The notes beneath the pieces are model-generated. The model saw only the letters and a list, made by a program, of their open reading frames with translations. It had not been told where the DNA came from and made no database searches. Below, one piece after another: positions 29,260 through 41,989 of a stretch of 64,000 nt of DNA. Origin of the DNA: an uncultured Ruminiclostridium sp. (lineage in GTDB: Bacteria > Bacillota > Clostridia > Oscillospirales > Ruminococcaceae); assembly GCA_947630175.1 (NCBI GenBank), contig CANRGJ010000007.1, forward strand, positions 62,001 through 126,000, read 5' to 3'. The number at the start of each line of letters is the position of its first letter. Within the stretch, counting starts at the first letter, position 1. A program made the position numbers and the translations under genes.

Positions 29260-31047
29260 TTAAGCCTGCTCCTTCCCCTTTTTTGGCAGCGCATACTTTC
29301 TTGAATAAGCGGCGAAATAATCCAGAAAGAAAGCGTCCTCCGCCTTTTTCAGCTCGTTAATGTATTCGTGAGTATCGAATGTGCCCTCCTGAATTTGTAT
29401 AAGGCACACCGCAATATTTGAGCAGTGGTCAGCGATACGCTCAAAGTTTGTCAGCATATCGGACAGGATAAATCCAGCCTCGATAGTACATTTCCCCTTG
29501 CGCAGACGCTTAACGTGGTGCTTTTTCAGCTCGTTGCGCAGGTTGTCGATGACCTCTTCAAGCGGCTCCACCGTCTTTGCCTTAACGATATCTCCCGTTT
29601 CAAATGCAGTGAATGTGAGGGAAACTATCTCTTTTATAGCGGCGATATATACCCTTAGCTCCTCCTGCGCCTTGTCGGAGAAGAAAAGCCCCTTTTCGCT
29701 CATCTCCTCCGCCGCCTCCATAGTGTTCACGGCGTAGTCTGAAATGCGCTCAATATCGCTTATGCAGTGGAGCAGGACGGATATCTGCTTGCTGTCCTTT
29801 TCCGTAAGGTTCTGGGAGCTCAGCTTTACCAGATACGTTCCCAGCTTGTCCTCATATTCGTCCACCAGATTTTCGTTTGCAACTACTTCCTCGCCGTGTT
29901 CGCTGTCGTAATTTTTCAGTAGCCCGATAGCGTCGTTCAGCGTCTGCTTTGTAAGCTCCGCCATTTTAAAAGCCAGCGTGCGGCACTGGTCTATCGCAAA
30001 GGAAGGAGTGGACAGAAATCTTTCGTCCAGCAGGGCGAAGACATCATCTTTGTTGTGCTTTCCCTCTCTCACCGTCAGCTTTGCCAGCTTAACGAGCAGA
30101 TTTGTAAACGGCAGGAGGAGCAAGGTAGTAGCCACATTGAACACAGTGTGAATAACTGCGATTCCCCACATAGATGCGGGCTGATCCGCTATCGCAAAAT
30201 CAAATATAGCGTCAAGGCTGTAATACAAGGTCAGGAAAACCACGTTTCCTATGATGTTTACGTACAGACGGACAAAAGCGGCTCTCTTTGCGTCCTTGTT
30301 TGCGCCCACGCTGGAAAGCAGGGTAGTGACGCATGCGCCGATATTCTCGCCAAGAATTATAGGGATAGCGCTGCTGTACGGCAGAGACCCCGTCAGCGAC
30401 AACGCCTGCAAAATACCGACCGTTGCGGAGGAGCTTTGCATAATGCCCGTCATAGCCGCGCCCACCAGCACGCCCAACAGCGGGTTTGAGAACATAGTCA
30501 GAATGTTTGTGAACTCAGGCACTTCCGCCAGCGGCGAAATTGCGGAGGACATACTGTTCATTCCCAGCATAAGCAGGGCGAAACCGATGAGAATGGAAGC
30601 CACTTCCTGTTTTTTGCCCTTTGCCTTTTTCATAAAGGTCATTATGATAACGCCGATTATCGCCATTATAGGAGCAAACGAGGTAGGTTTTAAAAGCTGT
30701 AAGAAAAGGCTTTCCCCGCCTTGTATCCCTGAAAGTGACAGTATCCATGCGGTAACGGTGGTGCCTATGTTCGCGCCCATTATAACGCTTACCGCCTGTT
30801 CAAGCTGCATTATGCCCGAGTTTACGAAACCCACCACCATAACGGTGGTAGCGGAAGAGGACTGTACCACGGCGGTGACCAGCATACCCAGCAGCACGCC
30901 TTTTATCTTGTTGCTGGTGAGCTTTTCAAGGATCTTTTCCAGCTTCCCGCCGGACAGCTTTTCAAGTCCGCCGCCCATAACGTTCATACCGTACAGGAAC
31001 ATAGCCAGTCCGCCCACGAACGTCAGAAACATCAAAACGTATTCCAT
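29260..31047 (-). CDS. Na/Pi cotransporter family protein with PhoU-like C-terminal domain
   Basis: GGLAMFLYGMNVMGGGLEKLSGGKLEKIL, VQSSSATTVMVVGFVNSG, GANIGTTVTAW. Confidence 0.92.
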   Translation of the reverse strand: MEYVLMFLTFVGGLAMFLYGMNVMGGGLEKLSGGKLEKILEKLTSNKIKGVLLGMLVTAVVQSSSATTVMVVGFVNSGIMQLEQAVSVIMGANIGTTVTAWILSLSGIQGGESLFLQLLKPTSFAPIMAIIGVIIMTFMKKAKGKKQEVASILIGFALLMLGMNSMSSAISPLAEVPEFTNILTMFSNPLLGVLVGAAMTGIMQSSSATVGILQALSLTGSLPYSSAIPIILGENIGACVTTLLSSVGANKDAKRAAFVRLYVNIIGNVVFLTLYYSLDAIFDFAIADQPASMWGIAVIHTVFNVATTLLLLPFTNLLVKLAKLTVREGKHNKDDVFALLDERFLSTPSFAIDQCRTLAFKMAELTKQTLNDAIGLLKNYDSEHGEEVVANENLVDEYEDKLGTYLVKLSSQNLTEKDSKQISVLLHCISDIERISDYAVNTMEAAEEMSEKGLFFSDKAQEELRVYIAAIKEIVSLTFTAFETGDIVKAKTVEPLEEVIDNLRNELKKHHVKRLRKGKCTIEAGFILSDMLTNFERIADHCSNIAVCLIQIQEGTFDTHEYINELKKAEDAFFLDYFAAYSRKYALPKKGKEQA

Positions 31048-31223
31048 ATGTTATCCTTTGCCAAAAAATCAATTCACATACAAGAATAATTATATCAAAA
31101 ATCTTTTTCAAAAACAATATGCCAATGTGAAAAATATCAAAAAACTTTTGCGGTCGGCGTGTAGAAATTTGTGCATAAATAAGAAAGAATTATGGATATT
31201 CTTACGATTTTGTCAGCCTGTAC

Positions 31224-31252
31224 TTGCAAGAAACAAAAAATAATGTTATACT
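31224..31252 (+). promoter_or_regulatory. Sigma-A-like promoter of glgP
   Basis: TTGCAA - 17 nt - TATACT. Confidence 0.55.
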
Positions 31253-31290
31253 ATATTATTATTTATTTCGCAAAATATCGGAGGACAATT

Positions 31291-33669
31291 ATGACGACCG
31301 TATTTGATAAAGCAAAATTCACCGAGGAATTTACAAAAATACTTTCGGAGGAACACGACGTCACCCCTGCCGCCGCTACTCCCCAACAGCTCCACGACGC
31401 TGTTTCAAAAGCGGTGATGAACGGCATTTCCGCCGACTGGAAGAAAAGCAGGGAAAAGCACCTTTCCGCCCGCAGAGCCTGCTACTTCTCAATGGAATTT
31501 CTTGTAGGCAGAGCGATATACAACAATCTCCTGTGCTTAGGGATAGAAAAAGAGGTTGAGTCCGCCCTTTCCGAAGCTGGAGCAAGCCTCGCCGATATGG
31601 AGGAGATAGAGGACGCCGCCCTCGGCAACGGCGGACTGGGACGCCTTGCCGCCTGCTTTCTTGACAGCGCCGCAACTCTTGACCTGCCCCTTGACGGCTA
31701 CGGAATAAGATACAAATACGGCCTGTTCAAGCAGGATTTTGTAGACGGCTTTCAGCACGAGACCGCTGACAACTGGACAAAATACGGCGACCCCTGGAGC
31801 AAGCGTGCGAACGCCGACGAAATCATTATAGAATACGCCGATCAGACAGTCAAAGCCGTCCCCTACGATATGCCCGTTATCGGCTATAACACCAATAATA
31901 TCGGCACTCTCCGTCTCTGGCAGTGCGAGCCTGTTGAGGAATTTGACTTCGACCTGTTCAACGCTCAGAAATATTCCGAAGCCTCCGCCGCCCAGATAGC
32001 CGCCGAGAACATCTCCCGCGTGCTTTACCCCAACGACGACGCCAGAGAGGGGAAGATACTCCGCTTAAAGCAGGAATATTTCTTCTCCGCCGCCTCTATC
32101 CGTGATATTGTGAAAAAGTACAAAGCGCAAGGCGGCGACATTCGCAAAATTTACGAGAAGATCTCCGTCCAGCTCAACGACACCCACCCCGTAATAGCTA
32201 TCCCCGAGCTTATCCGAATCCTTGTTGACGAAGAGGGAATAGCCTTTGATGAAGCCCTTGAGATAGCGAAAAAGACCTTTAACTACACCAATCACACCGT
32301 AATGTCCGAAGCCCTTGAAAAGTGGGGAGCAGACATAATGGAGGAGATACTCCCCCGCGTTTACGCAATTATTTTGCAGTTAAACGAAGCGTTCATAGGC
32401 GAAATGTACCGCCTGAAAATGCCGAGGAACAAGATAGACGATATGAAGCCTGTCAGCGGAAACACCGTCCATATGGCGAAAATGGCGTCCTACTGCTCCA
32501 CAAGGATAAACGGCGTTGCGGCTATCCACACCGAGATACTGAAAAACGATGTTTTAAACGACTGGTACAGACTGTACCCCGACAAATTCCTCAACGAAAC
32601 CAACGGCATAACTCCCCGCCGCTGGATAAGATTGTGCAACCCCGAGCTTTCCGCCCTTGCAACCAAGCTCCTTGGCAGTGAGGACTGGATAAACGACCTT
32701 GACAAGCTGAAGGAGCTGGACAAATATTCCGATGACGGCCCTGCGATACAGTCCTTTATGGATATCAAAAAGCAGAAAAAGCAGCAGCTTGCCGATTATA
32801 TCAAACAAACCGAGGGCGTGGACATTGACGTGAACAGCATTTACGACGTTCAGATAAAACGCCTCCACGAGTACAAGCGCCAGCTTCTCAACGCCTTCAG
32901 CATACTTTACATTTACTTCGGCATAAAGGACGGCTCTATAAAGAATTTTTACCCCACCACCTTCATATTCGGCGCAAAATCTGCTCCCGGCTACGCCAGA
33001 GCAAAGGGTATAATCAAGTATATCAACGAGATAGGCAAGCTGGTGTCCTCCGACCCTGAAACAAAAGACCTGCTCAAGGTGGTATTCGTCAGCAACTACC
33101 GTGTCACCTACGCCGAGCATATCGTCCCCGCCGCCGACGTCTCCGAACAAATATCTATGGCGGGAACAGAGGCAAGCGGCACGGGAAATATGAAGCTCTC
33201 ACTTAACGGTGCAGTAACTTTGGGAACTTACGACGGCGCAAATATTGAGATAGTCGAGGAAGCGGGCGAGGAAAACAACTATATCTTCGGCGCAAGGGTA
33301 GAGGAGCTTTCCGACATAATGAAAACCTACGACCCGAGAGAGATAACCGAGAACAACGAAAAAATAGGCAGAGTTGTGAGAACGCTGATAGACGGCACCG
33401 TAAGCGACGGCGGGACGGGAATTTTCCGTGAGCTTTACTTCGCTCTCCTTGAGGGCGCAAGCTGGCACAGACCCGACCATTACTACGTTCTGGGGGATCT
33501 GGAAAGCTACGTTGAGGCAAAGCTGAGACTTAACGCCGATTACCGCCGCGATATCGCCGAGTTTTCCCGCAAATGCTGGAAAAACTTCATCACAGCGGGA
33601 AAATTCAGCTCCGACCGCACCATTGCCGATTACGCCGAAAACGTATGGCATATCGAAAAGCTGAAATAA
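31291..33669 (+). CDS. glgP: Glycogen/alpha-glucan phosphorylase
   Basis: SMEFLVGRAIYNNL, ALGNGGLGRLAACFLDS, PLP site TEASGTGNMKLSLNGAVTLGTYDGANIEI; start chosen after the promoter. Confidence 0.96.
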   Translation: MTTVFDKAKFTEEFTKILSEEHDVTPAAATPQQLHDAVSKAVMNGISADWKKSREKHLSARRACYFSMEFLVGRAIYNNLLCLGIEKEVESALSEAGASLADMEEIEDAALGNGGLGRLAACFLDSAATLDLPLDGYGIRYKYGLFKQDFVDGFQHETADNWTKYGDPWSKRANADEIIIEYADQTVKAVPYDMPVIGYNTNNIGTLRLWQCEPVEEFDFDLFNAQKYSEASAAQIAAENISRVLYPNDDAREGKILRLKQEYFFSAASIRDIVKKYKAQGGDIRKIYEKISVQLNDTHPVIAIPELIRILVDEEGIAFDEALEIAKKTFNYTNHTVMSEALEKWGADIMEEILPRVYAIILQLNEAFIGEMYRLKMPRNKIDDMKPVSGNTVHMAKMASYCSTRINGVAAIHTEILKNDVLNDWYRLYPDKFLNETNGITPRRWIRLCNPELSALATKLLGSEDWINDLDKLKELDKYSDDGPAIQSFMDIKKQKKQQLADYIKQTEGVDIDVNSIYDVQIKRLHEYKRQLLNAFSILYIYFGIKDGSIKNFYPTTFIFGAKSAPGYARAKGIIKYINEIGKLVSSDPETKDLLKVVFVSNYRVTYAEHIVPAADVSEQISMAGTEASGTGNMKLSLNGAVTLGTYDGANIEIVEEAGEENNYIFGARVEELSDIMKTYDPREITENNEKIGRVVRTLIDGTVSDGGTGIFRELYFALLEGASWHRPDHYYVLGDLESYVEAKLRLNADYRRDIAEFSRKCWKNFITAGKFSSDRTIADYAENVWHIEKLK

Positions 33670-33676
33670 AAATTTT

Positions 33677-33707
33677 AAGAGGACTTTGCCACAAAGTCCT
33701 CTTTTTT
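33677..33707 (+). terminator. Rho-independent terminator of glgP
   Basis: AAGAGGACTTT gccac AAAGTCCTCTTTTTT. Confidence 0.9.
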
Positions 33708-33783
33708 GACAAATTCCGTCACATCACACAAAAACCGTACCTTTAAAAAAGGAAAATTTTTTCAAAAAATTGTAAAAAACTGC

Positions 33784-33812
33784 TTGACAACCTCCTTCAT
33801 TTGAGTTATACT
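33784..33812 (+). promoter_or_regulatory. Sigma-A-like promoter of rpoBC
   Basis: TTGACA - 17 nt - TATACT. Confidence 0.75.
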
Positions 33813-33922
33813 AATATACTGTATCATAATGGAATGTTATGTGTTCAAAGCGTTTGGCAACACCTGCCAAATCCGCTTTAAATGCGTGATATTGCTGAAT
33901 TTATGAAGGAGTGATCAAGCCA

Positions 33923-36900
33923 ATGGTGAATGTCAAGGAAGTACAATTGGGCAGAACTACACGAAAGAGTTTTTCAAAAATCGACGAAGTTCTGGAGATG
34001 CCGAACCTTATCGAAATTCAGAAAAATTCTTATCAGTGGTTTTTGGACGAAGGTATAAAGGAGGTATTCAACGATATTTCCTCCATAACCAGCGCAAATG
34101 GCAAGCTGACGCTCAGCTTTGTGGATTATACCATCGACGAAACCCCAAAGTACACCATCAGCGAGTGCAAGGAACGTGACGTGACCTACGCCGCCCCCAT
34201 GCGCGTCAAGGCCCGACTAAAAAACGAGGAAACAGGTGAAATTACCGAAAATACGATATTTATGGGCGATTTTCCGCTTATGACCGAAAGCGGAACCTTT
34301 GTGATAAACGGTGCGGAAAGAGTTATCGTATCTCAGCTTGTCCGTTCTCCGGGCGTTTATTTCGGCTTTGATTACGATAAAACAGGAAAAAAGCTGTTCA
34401 AATCCACCGTTATCCCCAACCGCGGCGCATGGCTGGAATACGAAATGGACAGCAACGATGTATTCTACGTCAGAATAGACAAGAACCGCAAAATACCCGC
34501 CACCACCCTTATCCGTGCATTGGGAAAGGGAACTGACGATGATATAATCGACTTTTTCGGCGAGGACGAGCGTCTGCGCCAGACCATGAACGAAAAGGAC
34601 ACCACCAAGAACACCGAGGAAGCTCTTCTTGAGGTATACAAGAAGCTGCGCCCCGGCGAACCTCCCACGGTGGATTCCGCCCAGAATCACCTTAACGCTT
34701 TGTTCTTTGACGCAAAGCGCTACGACCTGTCACGTTTCGGCAGATACAAGTACAACAAAAAGCTTGGCGTTTCCAACCGTATAGCGGGTCACAAGCTGGC
34801 TGCTCCCGTTATCGACCCTATGACAGGCGAGCTTTTGGCTGAAGCAGGCGAGTTCATCAAAATGGACAGAGCCGCCCAGATCGAACAGGCGGGCGTTATG
34901 GAGGTCCTCCTTGAGGTTGAGGGCAGGGAAGTAAAGGTAGTCGGCAACGGAATGGTAGACATAAAGCCCTACATTCCCGATTCTATCGACCCCCTCAAAT
35001 ACGGCATAAACGAAAAAGTATCCTTCAACGTACTGAAAAACATACTTGACACCGCCAATTCCGAGGCTGAAATAGAGGAGGCTCTTGCAGAGAATGCGGA
35101 GCGCCTTGTGCCCAAGCACATCACCCTTGACGATATTTTTGCCACCGTAAGCTATTTTATCAATCTTTGCGAAGGCGTGGGAAATGTTGACGACATCGAC
35201 CACCTTGGCAACAGACGTATCCGTTCCGTGGGCGAGCTGCTGCAAAACCAGTTCAGAATAGGCTTTGCCCGTATGGAGCGTGTTATAAGAGAAAGAATGG
35301 GACTTCAGTCGCAGGAAATGGAGAAGGTATCTCCCGCCTCCCTGATAAATATACGTCCCGTTATCGCCGCGATAAAGGAATTTTTCGGTTCATCTCCACT
35401 TTCTCAGTTTATGGACCAGAACAACCCTCTTGCGGAGCTTACTCACAAGAGAAGACTTTCAGCATTGGGTCCCGGCGGTCTTTCCCGTGACAGAGCAGGA
35501 TTTGAGGTTCGTGACGTACATTATTCCCACTATGGAAGAATGTGCCCTATCGAGACCCCTGAAGGTCCTAATATAGGACTTATCTCCTACCTTGCGTCCT
35601 TCGCAAGGATAAACGAGTACGGCTTTATCGAAGCCCCCTACCGCAAGGTAGACAAGGAAAAGGGCATAGTTACCGACGAAGTTGTATATATGACCGCCGA
35701 CGTTGAGGACCTGTATATCGTCGCTCAGGCGAACGAGCCGCTGGACAAGGAGGGACACTTTATGCGTCCCCGCGTTACCGCCCGTCACCGTGACGAGATA
35801 CTGGAAGTTCCCAACGAAACGGTAGATTATATGGACGTATCTCCTAAGATGATGGTATCCGTCGCTACCGCTATGATACCCTTCCTTGAAAACGACGACG
35901 CCAACCGTGCCCTTATGGGCGCCAACATGCAGCGTCAGGCTGTACCTCTTATGGTAACTGAAAATCCTATCGTTGCAACAGGTATGGAATACAAGGCGGC
36001 AGTTGACTCAGGCGTATGCGTCCTTGCAAAAGAGGACGGACTTGTCACCAACGTCACCGCCGACTTTATCACTATCGTTTCCACTGAAGGCAAGGAGCGC
36101 AGATATGAGCTTATCAAGTTCAAACGCTCCAACCAGGGCACCTGCATAAATCAAAAGCCTATCGTAAAGAAGGGCGATAAAGTCAAGAAAGGCGACGTCA
36201 TCGCCGACGGTCCCGCTACCCACAACGGCGAAATTTCCCTGGGCAAGAACGCCCTTATCGGTTTTATGACCTGGGAAGGCTACAACTACGAGGACGCCGT
36301 TCTGATAAACGAAAAGCTTGTTTACAACGACGTTTACACGTCAATACACATCGAGGAATACGAGCTTGAGTGCCGTGACACCAAGCTGGGACCCGAAGAG
36401 ATAACGAGAGAGATACCCAACGTCAGCGAGGACGCTCTGAAAGACCTTGACGAGCGCGGAATAATCAGAATAGGCGCAGAAGTACATGCAGGCGACATTC
36501 TGGTAGGAAAAGTCGCTCCCAAGGGCGAAGCCGATCTCACCGCCGAGGAACGTCTGCTCCGTGCAATATTCGGCGAAAAGGCAAGAGACGTTCGCGATAA
36601 TTCGCTGAGAGTTCCTCACGGCGAAAGCGGCGTTATCGTCGACGTAAAGGTGTTTGACAGAACAAACTGCTCCGAGCTTGCTCCCGGCGTTAATATGGTA
36701 GTGCGCTGCTATATCGCTCAGAAGAGAAAGATAAGCGTAGGCGACAAAATGGCGGGCCGTCACGGAAACAAGGGCGTTGTTTCCCGCATACTCCCGCAGG
36801 AGGATATGCCTTTCCTCCCCGACGGAACGCCTCTCGATATAGTTCTGAACCCCTTGGGCGTTCCTTCCCGTATGAACATCGGTCAGGTTCTGGAGGTTCA

Positions 36901-37648
36901 CCTTGGCTACGCCGCAAAAGCATTGGGCTGGCAGGTTATGACCCCCGTATTTGACGGCGCCCGTGAGGAAGATATCCGTGAATGTCTCAAAATGGCGGGT
37001 ATCCCCGAGGACGCAAAGACACAGCTCACCGACGGACGCACAGGCGAAAAGTTCGACAGCCCCGTAACAGTTGGATATATGTACTACCTCAAGCTCCACC
37101 ACCTGGTAGACGATAAGATACACGCCCGTTCCACAGGACCTTACTCGCTGGTAACTCAGCAGCCCTTAGGCGGTAAAGCTCAGTTCGGTGGTCAGCGTTT
37201 TGGTGAAATGGAAGTCTGGGCATTGGAAGCATACGGCGCAGCTTACACCTTGCAGGAAATCCTCACCGTAAAATCTGACGATATCGTAGGACGTGTAAAG
37301 ACCTACGAGGCGATAGTAAAGGGCGACAGCGTTCCCAAGCCGGGCGTTCCCGAATCCTTTAAGGTGCTTGTCAAGGAGCTCCAGTCTTTGGGACTTGACG
37401 TCAAAGTGCTTGACAAGGATAACGAGGAGATAGATCTGAAGCAGACCTTCGACGACGACGGAGAAGTCGGTATGGTAAATGCGGACGACTTTGAATATGT
37501 AGCAGATGAAAGCGACTTTGATTCCGGCTTTATCACCGAGGACGCGCCTGCGGACGAGCTTGGCGACGAAGATGATGAATACGATGAGGAAGAGGATTTC
37601 CCCGGCGATGATTTCTACGGGGACGACATTCCCGAAGAGGACGAATAA
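33923..37648 (+). CDS. rpoB: DNA-directed RNA polymerase subunit beta
   Basis: [54 protein letters not shown] (Rif region). Confidence 0.99.
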   Translation: MVNVKEVQLGRTTRKSFSKIDEVLEMPNLIEIQKNSYQWFLDEGIKEVFNDISSITSANGKLTLSFVDYTIDETPKYTISECKERDVTYAAPMRVKARLKNEETGEITENTIFMGDFPLMTESGTFVINGAERVIVSQLVRSPGVYFGFDYDKTGKKLFKSTVIPNRGAWLEYEMDSNDVFYVRIDKNRKIPATTLIRALGKGTDDDIIDFFGEDERLRQTMNEKDTTKNTEEALLEVYKKLRPGEPPTVDSAQNHLNALFFDAKRYDLSRFGRYKYNKKLGVSNRIAGHKLAAPVIDPMTGELLAEAGEFIKMDRAAQIEQAGVMEVLLEVEGREVKVVGNGMVDIKPYIPDSIDPLKYGINEKVSFNVLKNILDTANSEAEIEEALAENAERLVPKHITLDDIFATVSYFINLCEGVGNVDDIDHLGNRRIRSVGELLQNQFRIGFARMERVIRERMGLQSQEMEKVSPASLINIRPVIAAIKEFFGSSPLSQFMDQNNPLAELTHKRRLSALGPGGLSRDRAGFEVRDVHYSHYGRMCPIETPEGPNIGLISYLASFARINEYGFIEAPYRKVDKEKGIVTDEVVYMTADVEDLYIVAQANEPLDKEGHFMRPRVTARHRDEILEVPNETVDYMDVSPKMMVSVATAMIPFLENDDANRALMGANMQRQAVPLMVTENPIVATGMEYKAAVDSGVCVLAKEDGLVTNVTADFITIVSTEGKERRYELIKFKRSNQGTCINQKPIVKKGDKVKKGDVIADGPATHNGEISLGKNALIGFMTWEGYNYEDAVLINEKLVYNDVYTSIHIEEYELECRDTKLGPEEITREIPNVSEDALKDLDERGIIRIGAEVHAGDILVGKVAPKGEADLTAEERLLRAIFGEKARDVRDNSLRVPHGESGVIVDVKVFDRTNCSELAPGVNMVVRCYIAQKRKISVGDKMAGRHGNKGVVSRILPQEDMPFLPDGTPLDIVLNPLGVPSRMNIGQVLEVHLGYAAKALGWQVMTPVFDGAREEDIRECLKMAGIPEDAKTQLTDGRTGEKFDSPVTVGYMYYLKLHHLVDDKIHARSTGPYSLVTQQPLGGKAQFGGQRFGEMEVWALEAYGAAYTLQEILTVKSDDIVGRVKTYEAIVKGDSVPKPGVPESFKVLVKELQSLGLDVKVLDKDNEEIDLKQTFDDDGEVGMVNADDFEYVADESDFDSGFITEDAPADELGDEDDEYDEEEDFPGDDFYGDDIPEEDE

Positions 37649-37695
37649 AACACGCCGCTTTCACGGCAAATTTAAAGAATCGAGGTAAAACATAA

Positions 37696-40600
37696 GTGTC
37701 AGACAATGTTTTCGAGTCAATAAAGATCGGTCTTGCTTCTCCCGAGCAGATAAGAAAGTGGAGCCACGGCGTAGTCACCCGTCCCGAAACTATAAACTAC
37801 CGCACGCAAAAGCCCGAAAGAGACGGCTTGTTCTGCGAGCGCATATTCGGACCTACAAAGGACTGGGAATGTACCTGCGGAAAGTACAAGAAAATACGCT
37901 ATAAAGGCAAGATATGCGAAAAGTGCGGCGTTGAAGTCACCCAGAGCAAGGTAAGACGCGACCGTATGGGAAGCATCGAGCTTGCCGCCCCCGTTTCACA
38001 CATCTGGTATTTCAGAGGTACTCCCTCCCGTATCGGACAGGTTCTGGACATTTCCCCCAAAAGACTGGAGGAGGTACTGTACTTCACCAAATATATCGTT
38101 ACCGACCCCGGAGAGGCAAAGGACGTCCTCACCAAAGGACAGCTCCTTTCCGAAAAGGAATACAACGATATGCGCGAGCGCTACGAGGACGATTTCAGCG
38201 CAGGAATGGGCGCAGAAGCTATAAAGCAGCTTTTGCAGGAGATCGACCTGGACGCTTTGTCAGAACAGCTTAAAGCGGAACTGGAAAATTCCCAGGGTCA
38301 GAAGCGAATGAAGATACTCAAGCGCCTTGACGTTATCGAGGCGTTCAGACAAAGCGGCAACCGTCCCGAGTGGATGATACTGGACGTTATTCCCGTTATC
38401 CCCCCCGACATCAGACCTATGGTCTTGCTGGACGGCGGACGTTTTGCCACCTCCGACCTTAATGACCTTTACAGGCGTGTTATCAACAGAAACAACCGCC
38501 TTAAAAAGATGATAGACCTGAAAGCCCCCGACATAATAATCAGGAACGAAAAGCGTATGCTTCAGGAGGCGGTTGACGCCCTTATCGACAACGGACGTCA
38601 CGGCAGAGCCGTTACAGGTCCCTCCAACCGCCCGCTGAAATCCCTTTCCGATATGCTTAAGGGCAAGCAGGGACGTTTCAGACAGAACCTTCTGGGTAAG
38701 CGTGTCGACTATTCGGGACGTTCCGTTATCGTTGTGGGACCCGACCTGAAAATGGATCAGTGCGGTCTGCCCAAGGAAATGGCTATCGAGCTGTTCAAGC
38801 CCTTTGTAATGAAAGAGCTTGTAGAGCGCGGCAAGGCTAACAACATCAAGAGCGCAAGAAAAATGGTAGAGCGTGCCAACGACGACGTATGGGACGTGCT
38901 TGAGGACGTTATCAAGGAGCATCCCGTTCTGCTGAACCGTGCGCCTACTCTGCACAGACTGGGTATACAGGCGTTTTCTCCCGTTCTTGTTGAGGGACGT
39001 GCCTTAAAGCTGCACCCTCTTGTTTGTACCGCATACAACGCCGACTTTGACGGCGACCAGATGGCAGTGCATCTCCCCCTGTCAAAGGAGGCAAGGGACG
39101 AGGCTAAAAACCTTATGCTTGCGGCAAACAACCTGCTGAAGCCCTCCGACGGACGTCCCGTCACCGTTCCTACTCAGGATATGGTATTGGGTTCATATTA
39201 CCTCACCATAACCAAGGACGGCGAGCCGGGCGAGGGAAGCGCCTACCGTGATTTCAACGAAGCGCTTATGGCTTATCAGGACGGAATAATCACCCTCCAT
39301 TCCAAGATAAAGGCGCGTTCCACCCGCATTGTGAACGATATTCCCATAACTCAGCTTATAGACACCACCGTGGGCAAGATAATCTTCAACGAGCATATCC
39401 CTCAGGATCTGGGCTTTGTTGACCGTTCCGACCCCGAAAACGCCGCCAAGCTGGAGATAGACTTCAAGGTAGGCAAGAAGGAGCTTGGAAAGATAATCGA
39501 GCGCTGCATAAAGGTTCACGGCACCGCAGTAACTGCTCAGATGCTGGACAAGATAAAAGCCCAGGGCTTCAAATACTCCACCAAATCCGCGATAACCGTC
39601 GCCGTCTGCGACGCCTCCATTCCTCCTCAGAAGAAGGAACTGCTGGAGCAGGCTGACGAAGAGGTACTGTCTATCAACAGGGATTATTCCCGCGGCTTTA
39701 TTTCTAACGCCGAGCGTAAAAACGCCGTTCTTGCAGTATGGAACAGGACTACCAACGAGGTTTCCGACGCCCTGACAAAGAACCTCGACCAGTACAACCC
39801 TATCTTTATGATGGCAGATTCAGGCGCTCGTGGTAGTACGAACCAGATAAGACAGCTTGCAGGTATGAGAGGACTTATCGCCAACACGTCGGGCGAAACC
39901 ATCGAAATCCCTATCAGAGCCAATTACCGTGAAGGCTTGAACGTACTTGAATATTTCATCTCCTCAAGAGGCGCGAGAAAGGGACTTGCCGACACCGCGC
40001 TTAGAACTGCGGACTCAGGCTATCTGACTCGCCGTCTTGTTGACGTTTCTCAGGAAGTCATTATCAGAATGGACGACTGCCATACCGACGAGGGAATTGA
40101 AGTATACGAGATAAGAGAGGGCAAGGAGCTTATCGAGCCTTTGTCCGAAAGACTTGTGGGAAGATACCTTCTCCACGATCTGTACGACAGCAACGGCGAC
40201 CTTGCCATTTCAAAGGACAAGATGCTTACTGACGCCGACGCTCAGAAGATAATCGGTATGGGAATAGACCGCATACAGATACGCTCCGTTCTGGGCTGTA
40301 AGGCGGAACACGGCGTGTGCGCCAAGTGCTACGGTCACTCTCTTGCCAACGGCGAGCCTATCAAGATAGGCGAAGCGGTGGGAATAATCGCCGCCCAGTC
40401 CATAGGCGAGCCCGGTACTCAGCTTACCATGAGAACCTTCCACACAGGCGGTATCGCCTCCGCTGAGGATATCACACAGGGTCTTCCCCGTGTAGTTGAG
40501 CTTTTCGAGAGCAGACAGCCCAAGTCCAGCGCCATAATCTCCCGTATCGCAGGTAAGATACACATCGAGGAAGTAAAGAAAGCAAGACACGTCACCGTTA

Positions 40601-41217
40601 CCGCCGACGACGGCGAGGTAGAGGATTACGTCGTACCCTTCGGCTACCGTATGAAGGTGGAGGAAGACGACTTTATCGAAAAAGGCGCTCCCATAACCGA
40701 AGGCTCTCTCAATCCTCACGATATCCTTGAGGTCAACGGCGAACAGGCGGTACAAAACTACATCATCTCCGAGGTGCAGAAGGTCTACCGTATGCAGGGC
40801 GTTGACATCAACGACAAGCACATCGAAGTTATCGTGCGCCAGATGATGAGAAAGAGAAGAGTTATCAAGCCCGGCAACTCTTACCTGCTCCCCGGCTCCA
40901 ACGTGGACAAGAACGAGCTTGCAAGAATAAAGGCAGAGCTTGAACAGCGCAAAGCAAACGGCGAGGACGTGGAGATCCCCGAGGACGAACCCGTTTTGCT
41001 GGGTATCACAAAGGCTTCTCTTGCAACGGACAGCTTCCTGTCGGCAGCTTCATTCCAGGAGACTACCAGAGTGCTTACCGACGCCGCTATCCACGGCAAG
41101 ATAGACCCGCTGCTGGGACTTAAGGAAAACGTTATAATCGGTAAGCTTATCCCTGCGGGAACAGGTATGACAGGCGCCTCTGATACAGAGGAAGAACCTG
41201 AAGCTGTACAGGCGTAA
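37696..41217 (+). CDS. rpoC: DNA-directed RNA polymerase subunit beta'
   Basis: Zinc site [39 protein letters not shown] catalytic loop; GTG start. Confidence 0.99.
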   Translation: MSDNVFESIKIGLASPEQIRKWSHGVVTRPETINYRTQKPERDGLFCERIFGPTKDWECTCGKYKKIRYKGKICEKCGVEVTQSKVRRDRMGSIELAAPVSHIWYFRGTPSRIGQVLDISPKRLEEVLYFTKYIVTDPGEAKDVLTKGQLLSEKEYNDMRERYEDDFSAGMGAEAIKQLLQEIDLDALSEQLKAELENSQGQKRMKILKRLDVIEAFRQSGNRPEWMILDVIPVIPPDIRPMVLLDGGRFATSDLNDLYRRVINRNNRLKKMIDLKAPDIIIRNEKRMLQEAVDALIDNGRHGRAVTGPSNRPLKSLSDMLKGKQGRFRQNLLGKRVDYSGRSVIVVGPDLKMDQCGLPKEMAIELFKPFVMKELVERGKANNIKSARKMVERANDDVWDVLEDVIKEHPVLLNRAPTLHRLGIQAFSPVLVEGRALKLHPLVCTAYNADFDGDQMAVHLPLSKEARDEAKNLMLAANNLLKPSDGRPVTVPTQDMVLGSYYLTITKDGEPGEGSAYRDFNEALMAYQDGIITLHSKIKARSTRIVNDIPITQLIDTTVGKIIFNEHIPQDLGFVDRSDPENAAKLEIDFKVGKKELGKIIERCIKVHGTAVTAQMLDKIKAQGFKYSTKSAITVAVCDASIPPQKKELLEQADEEVLSINRDYSRGFISNAERKNAVLAVWNRTTNEVSDALTKNLDQYNPIFMMADSGARGSTNQIRQLAGMRGLIANTSGETIEIPIRANYREGLNVLEYFISSRGARKGLADTALRTADSGYLTRRLVDVSQEVIIRMDDCHTDEGIEVYEIREGKELIEPLSERLVGRYLLHDLYDSNGDLAISKDKMLTDADAQKIIGMGIDRIQIRSVLGCKAEHGVCAKCYGHSLANGEPIKIGEAVGIIAAQSIGEPGTQLTMRTFHTGGIASAEDITQGLPRVVELFESRQPKSSAIISRIAGKIHIEEVKKARHVTVTADDGEVEDYVVPFGYRMKVEEDDFIEKGAPITEGSLNPHDILEVNGEQAVQNYIISEVQKVYRMQGVDINDKHIEVIVRQMMRKRRVIKPGNSYLLPGSNVDKNELARIKAELEQRKANGEDVEIPEDEPVLLGITKASLATDSFLSAASFQETTRVLTDAAIHGKIDPLLGLKENVIIGKLIPAGTGMTGASDTEEEPEAVQA

Positions 41218-41267
41218 ATGCCGATATATGGTGATTTTCCACAAATTTCCGCATAAATAAACAAATT

Positions 41268-41332
41268 ATACGGCAAAATCAACGATATTTTCTGCTGTAA
41301 GTCAGGAAATATTGACTTTTGCCGTATTTTTG
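41268..41332 (+). terminator. Long rpoC terminator hairpin
   Basis: ATACGGCAAAA...ATATTTTCTG...CAGGAAATAT...TTTTGCCGTAT followed by TTTTT. Confidence 0.8.
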
Positions 41333-41340
41333 TGTATAAT
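41312..41340 (+). promoter_or_regulatory. Candidate promoter of rpsL overlapping the rpoC terminator
   Basis: TTGACT - 17 nt - TATAAT; the -35 lies in the 3' arm of the hairpin. Confidence 0.6.
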
Positions 41341-41408
41341 AATAAAGCTTGCGTAAAGCATTTAAGCCGCTTTGCGCCGCAAAAAATAAAACAGGAGGTG
41401 TAAACGAA

Positions 41409-41831
41409 TTGCCAACCTTTAATCAGCTTGTAAGAAAAGGTAGAGAGTTATCCACGAAGAAGTCCAAGGCGCCTGCTTTGCAGAAGAGCCTGAACACTCT
41501 GAAGAAGGAAACTACGGATATGTCTTCTCCCCAGAAGCGCGGAGTATGCACAGCCGTAAGGACCGCAACTCCCAAGAAGCCTAACTCGGCTATGAGAAAG
41601 ATCGCCAGAGTAAGACTTTCCAACGGATACGAAGTTACCGCTTACATTCCCGGCATCGGACACAAGCTTCAGGAGCACAGCGTCGTTCTTATCAGAGGCG
41701 GACGTGTAAGAGATCTCCCTGGTGTGCGTTACCACATCATCAGAGGAACTCTTGACGCTCAGGGCGTTGACGGAAGAATGCAGGGCAGATCAAAGTACGG
41801 AGCCAAGCGCCCCAAGGCCGGTAAGAAATAA
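41409..41831 (+). CDS. rpsL: 30S ribosomal protein S12 (TTG start)
   Basis: (L)[23 protein letters not shown]...[63 protein letters not shown]. Confidence 0.97.
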   Translation: MPTFNQLVRKGRELSTKKSKAPALQKSLNTLKKETTDMSSPQKRGVCTAVRTATPKKPNSAMRKIARVRLSNGYEVTAYIPGIGHKLQEHSVVLIRGGRVRDLPGVRYHIIRGTLDAQGVDGRMQGRSKYGAKRPKAGKK

Positions 41832-41989
41832 CGAAATGCAGATAACTGCCGCATTTGCGGAGGTAATATATATTTATTGCCTCTTGAATGGACGGCGGGA
41901 GAAGGCGGGACAAACCCGCCGGGCTTTCGAGTACCGATGATTTCATTGCCGTGAACAGCACGGCGAAAACTTATGAAGGAGGGAATAAA

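Noticed and set aside
29049-29294. 81-aa minus-strand ORF between the GNAT and Na/Pi transporter genes
   Set aside because: Overlaps the ends of both flanking genes and looks like non-coding translation.
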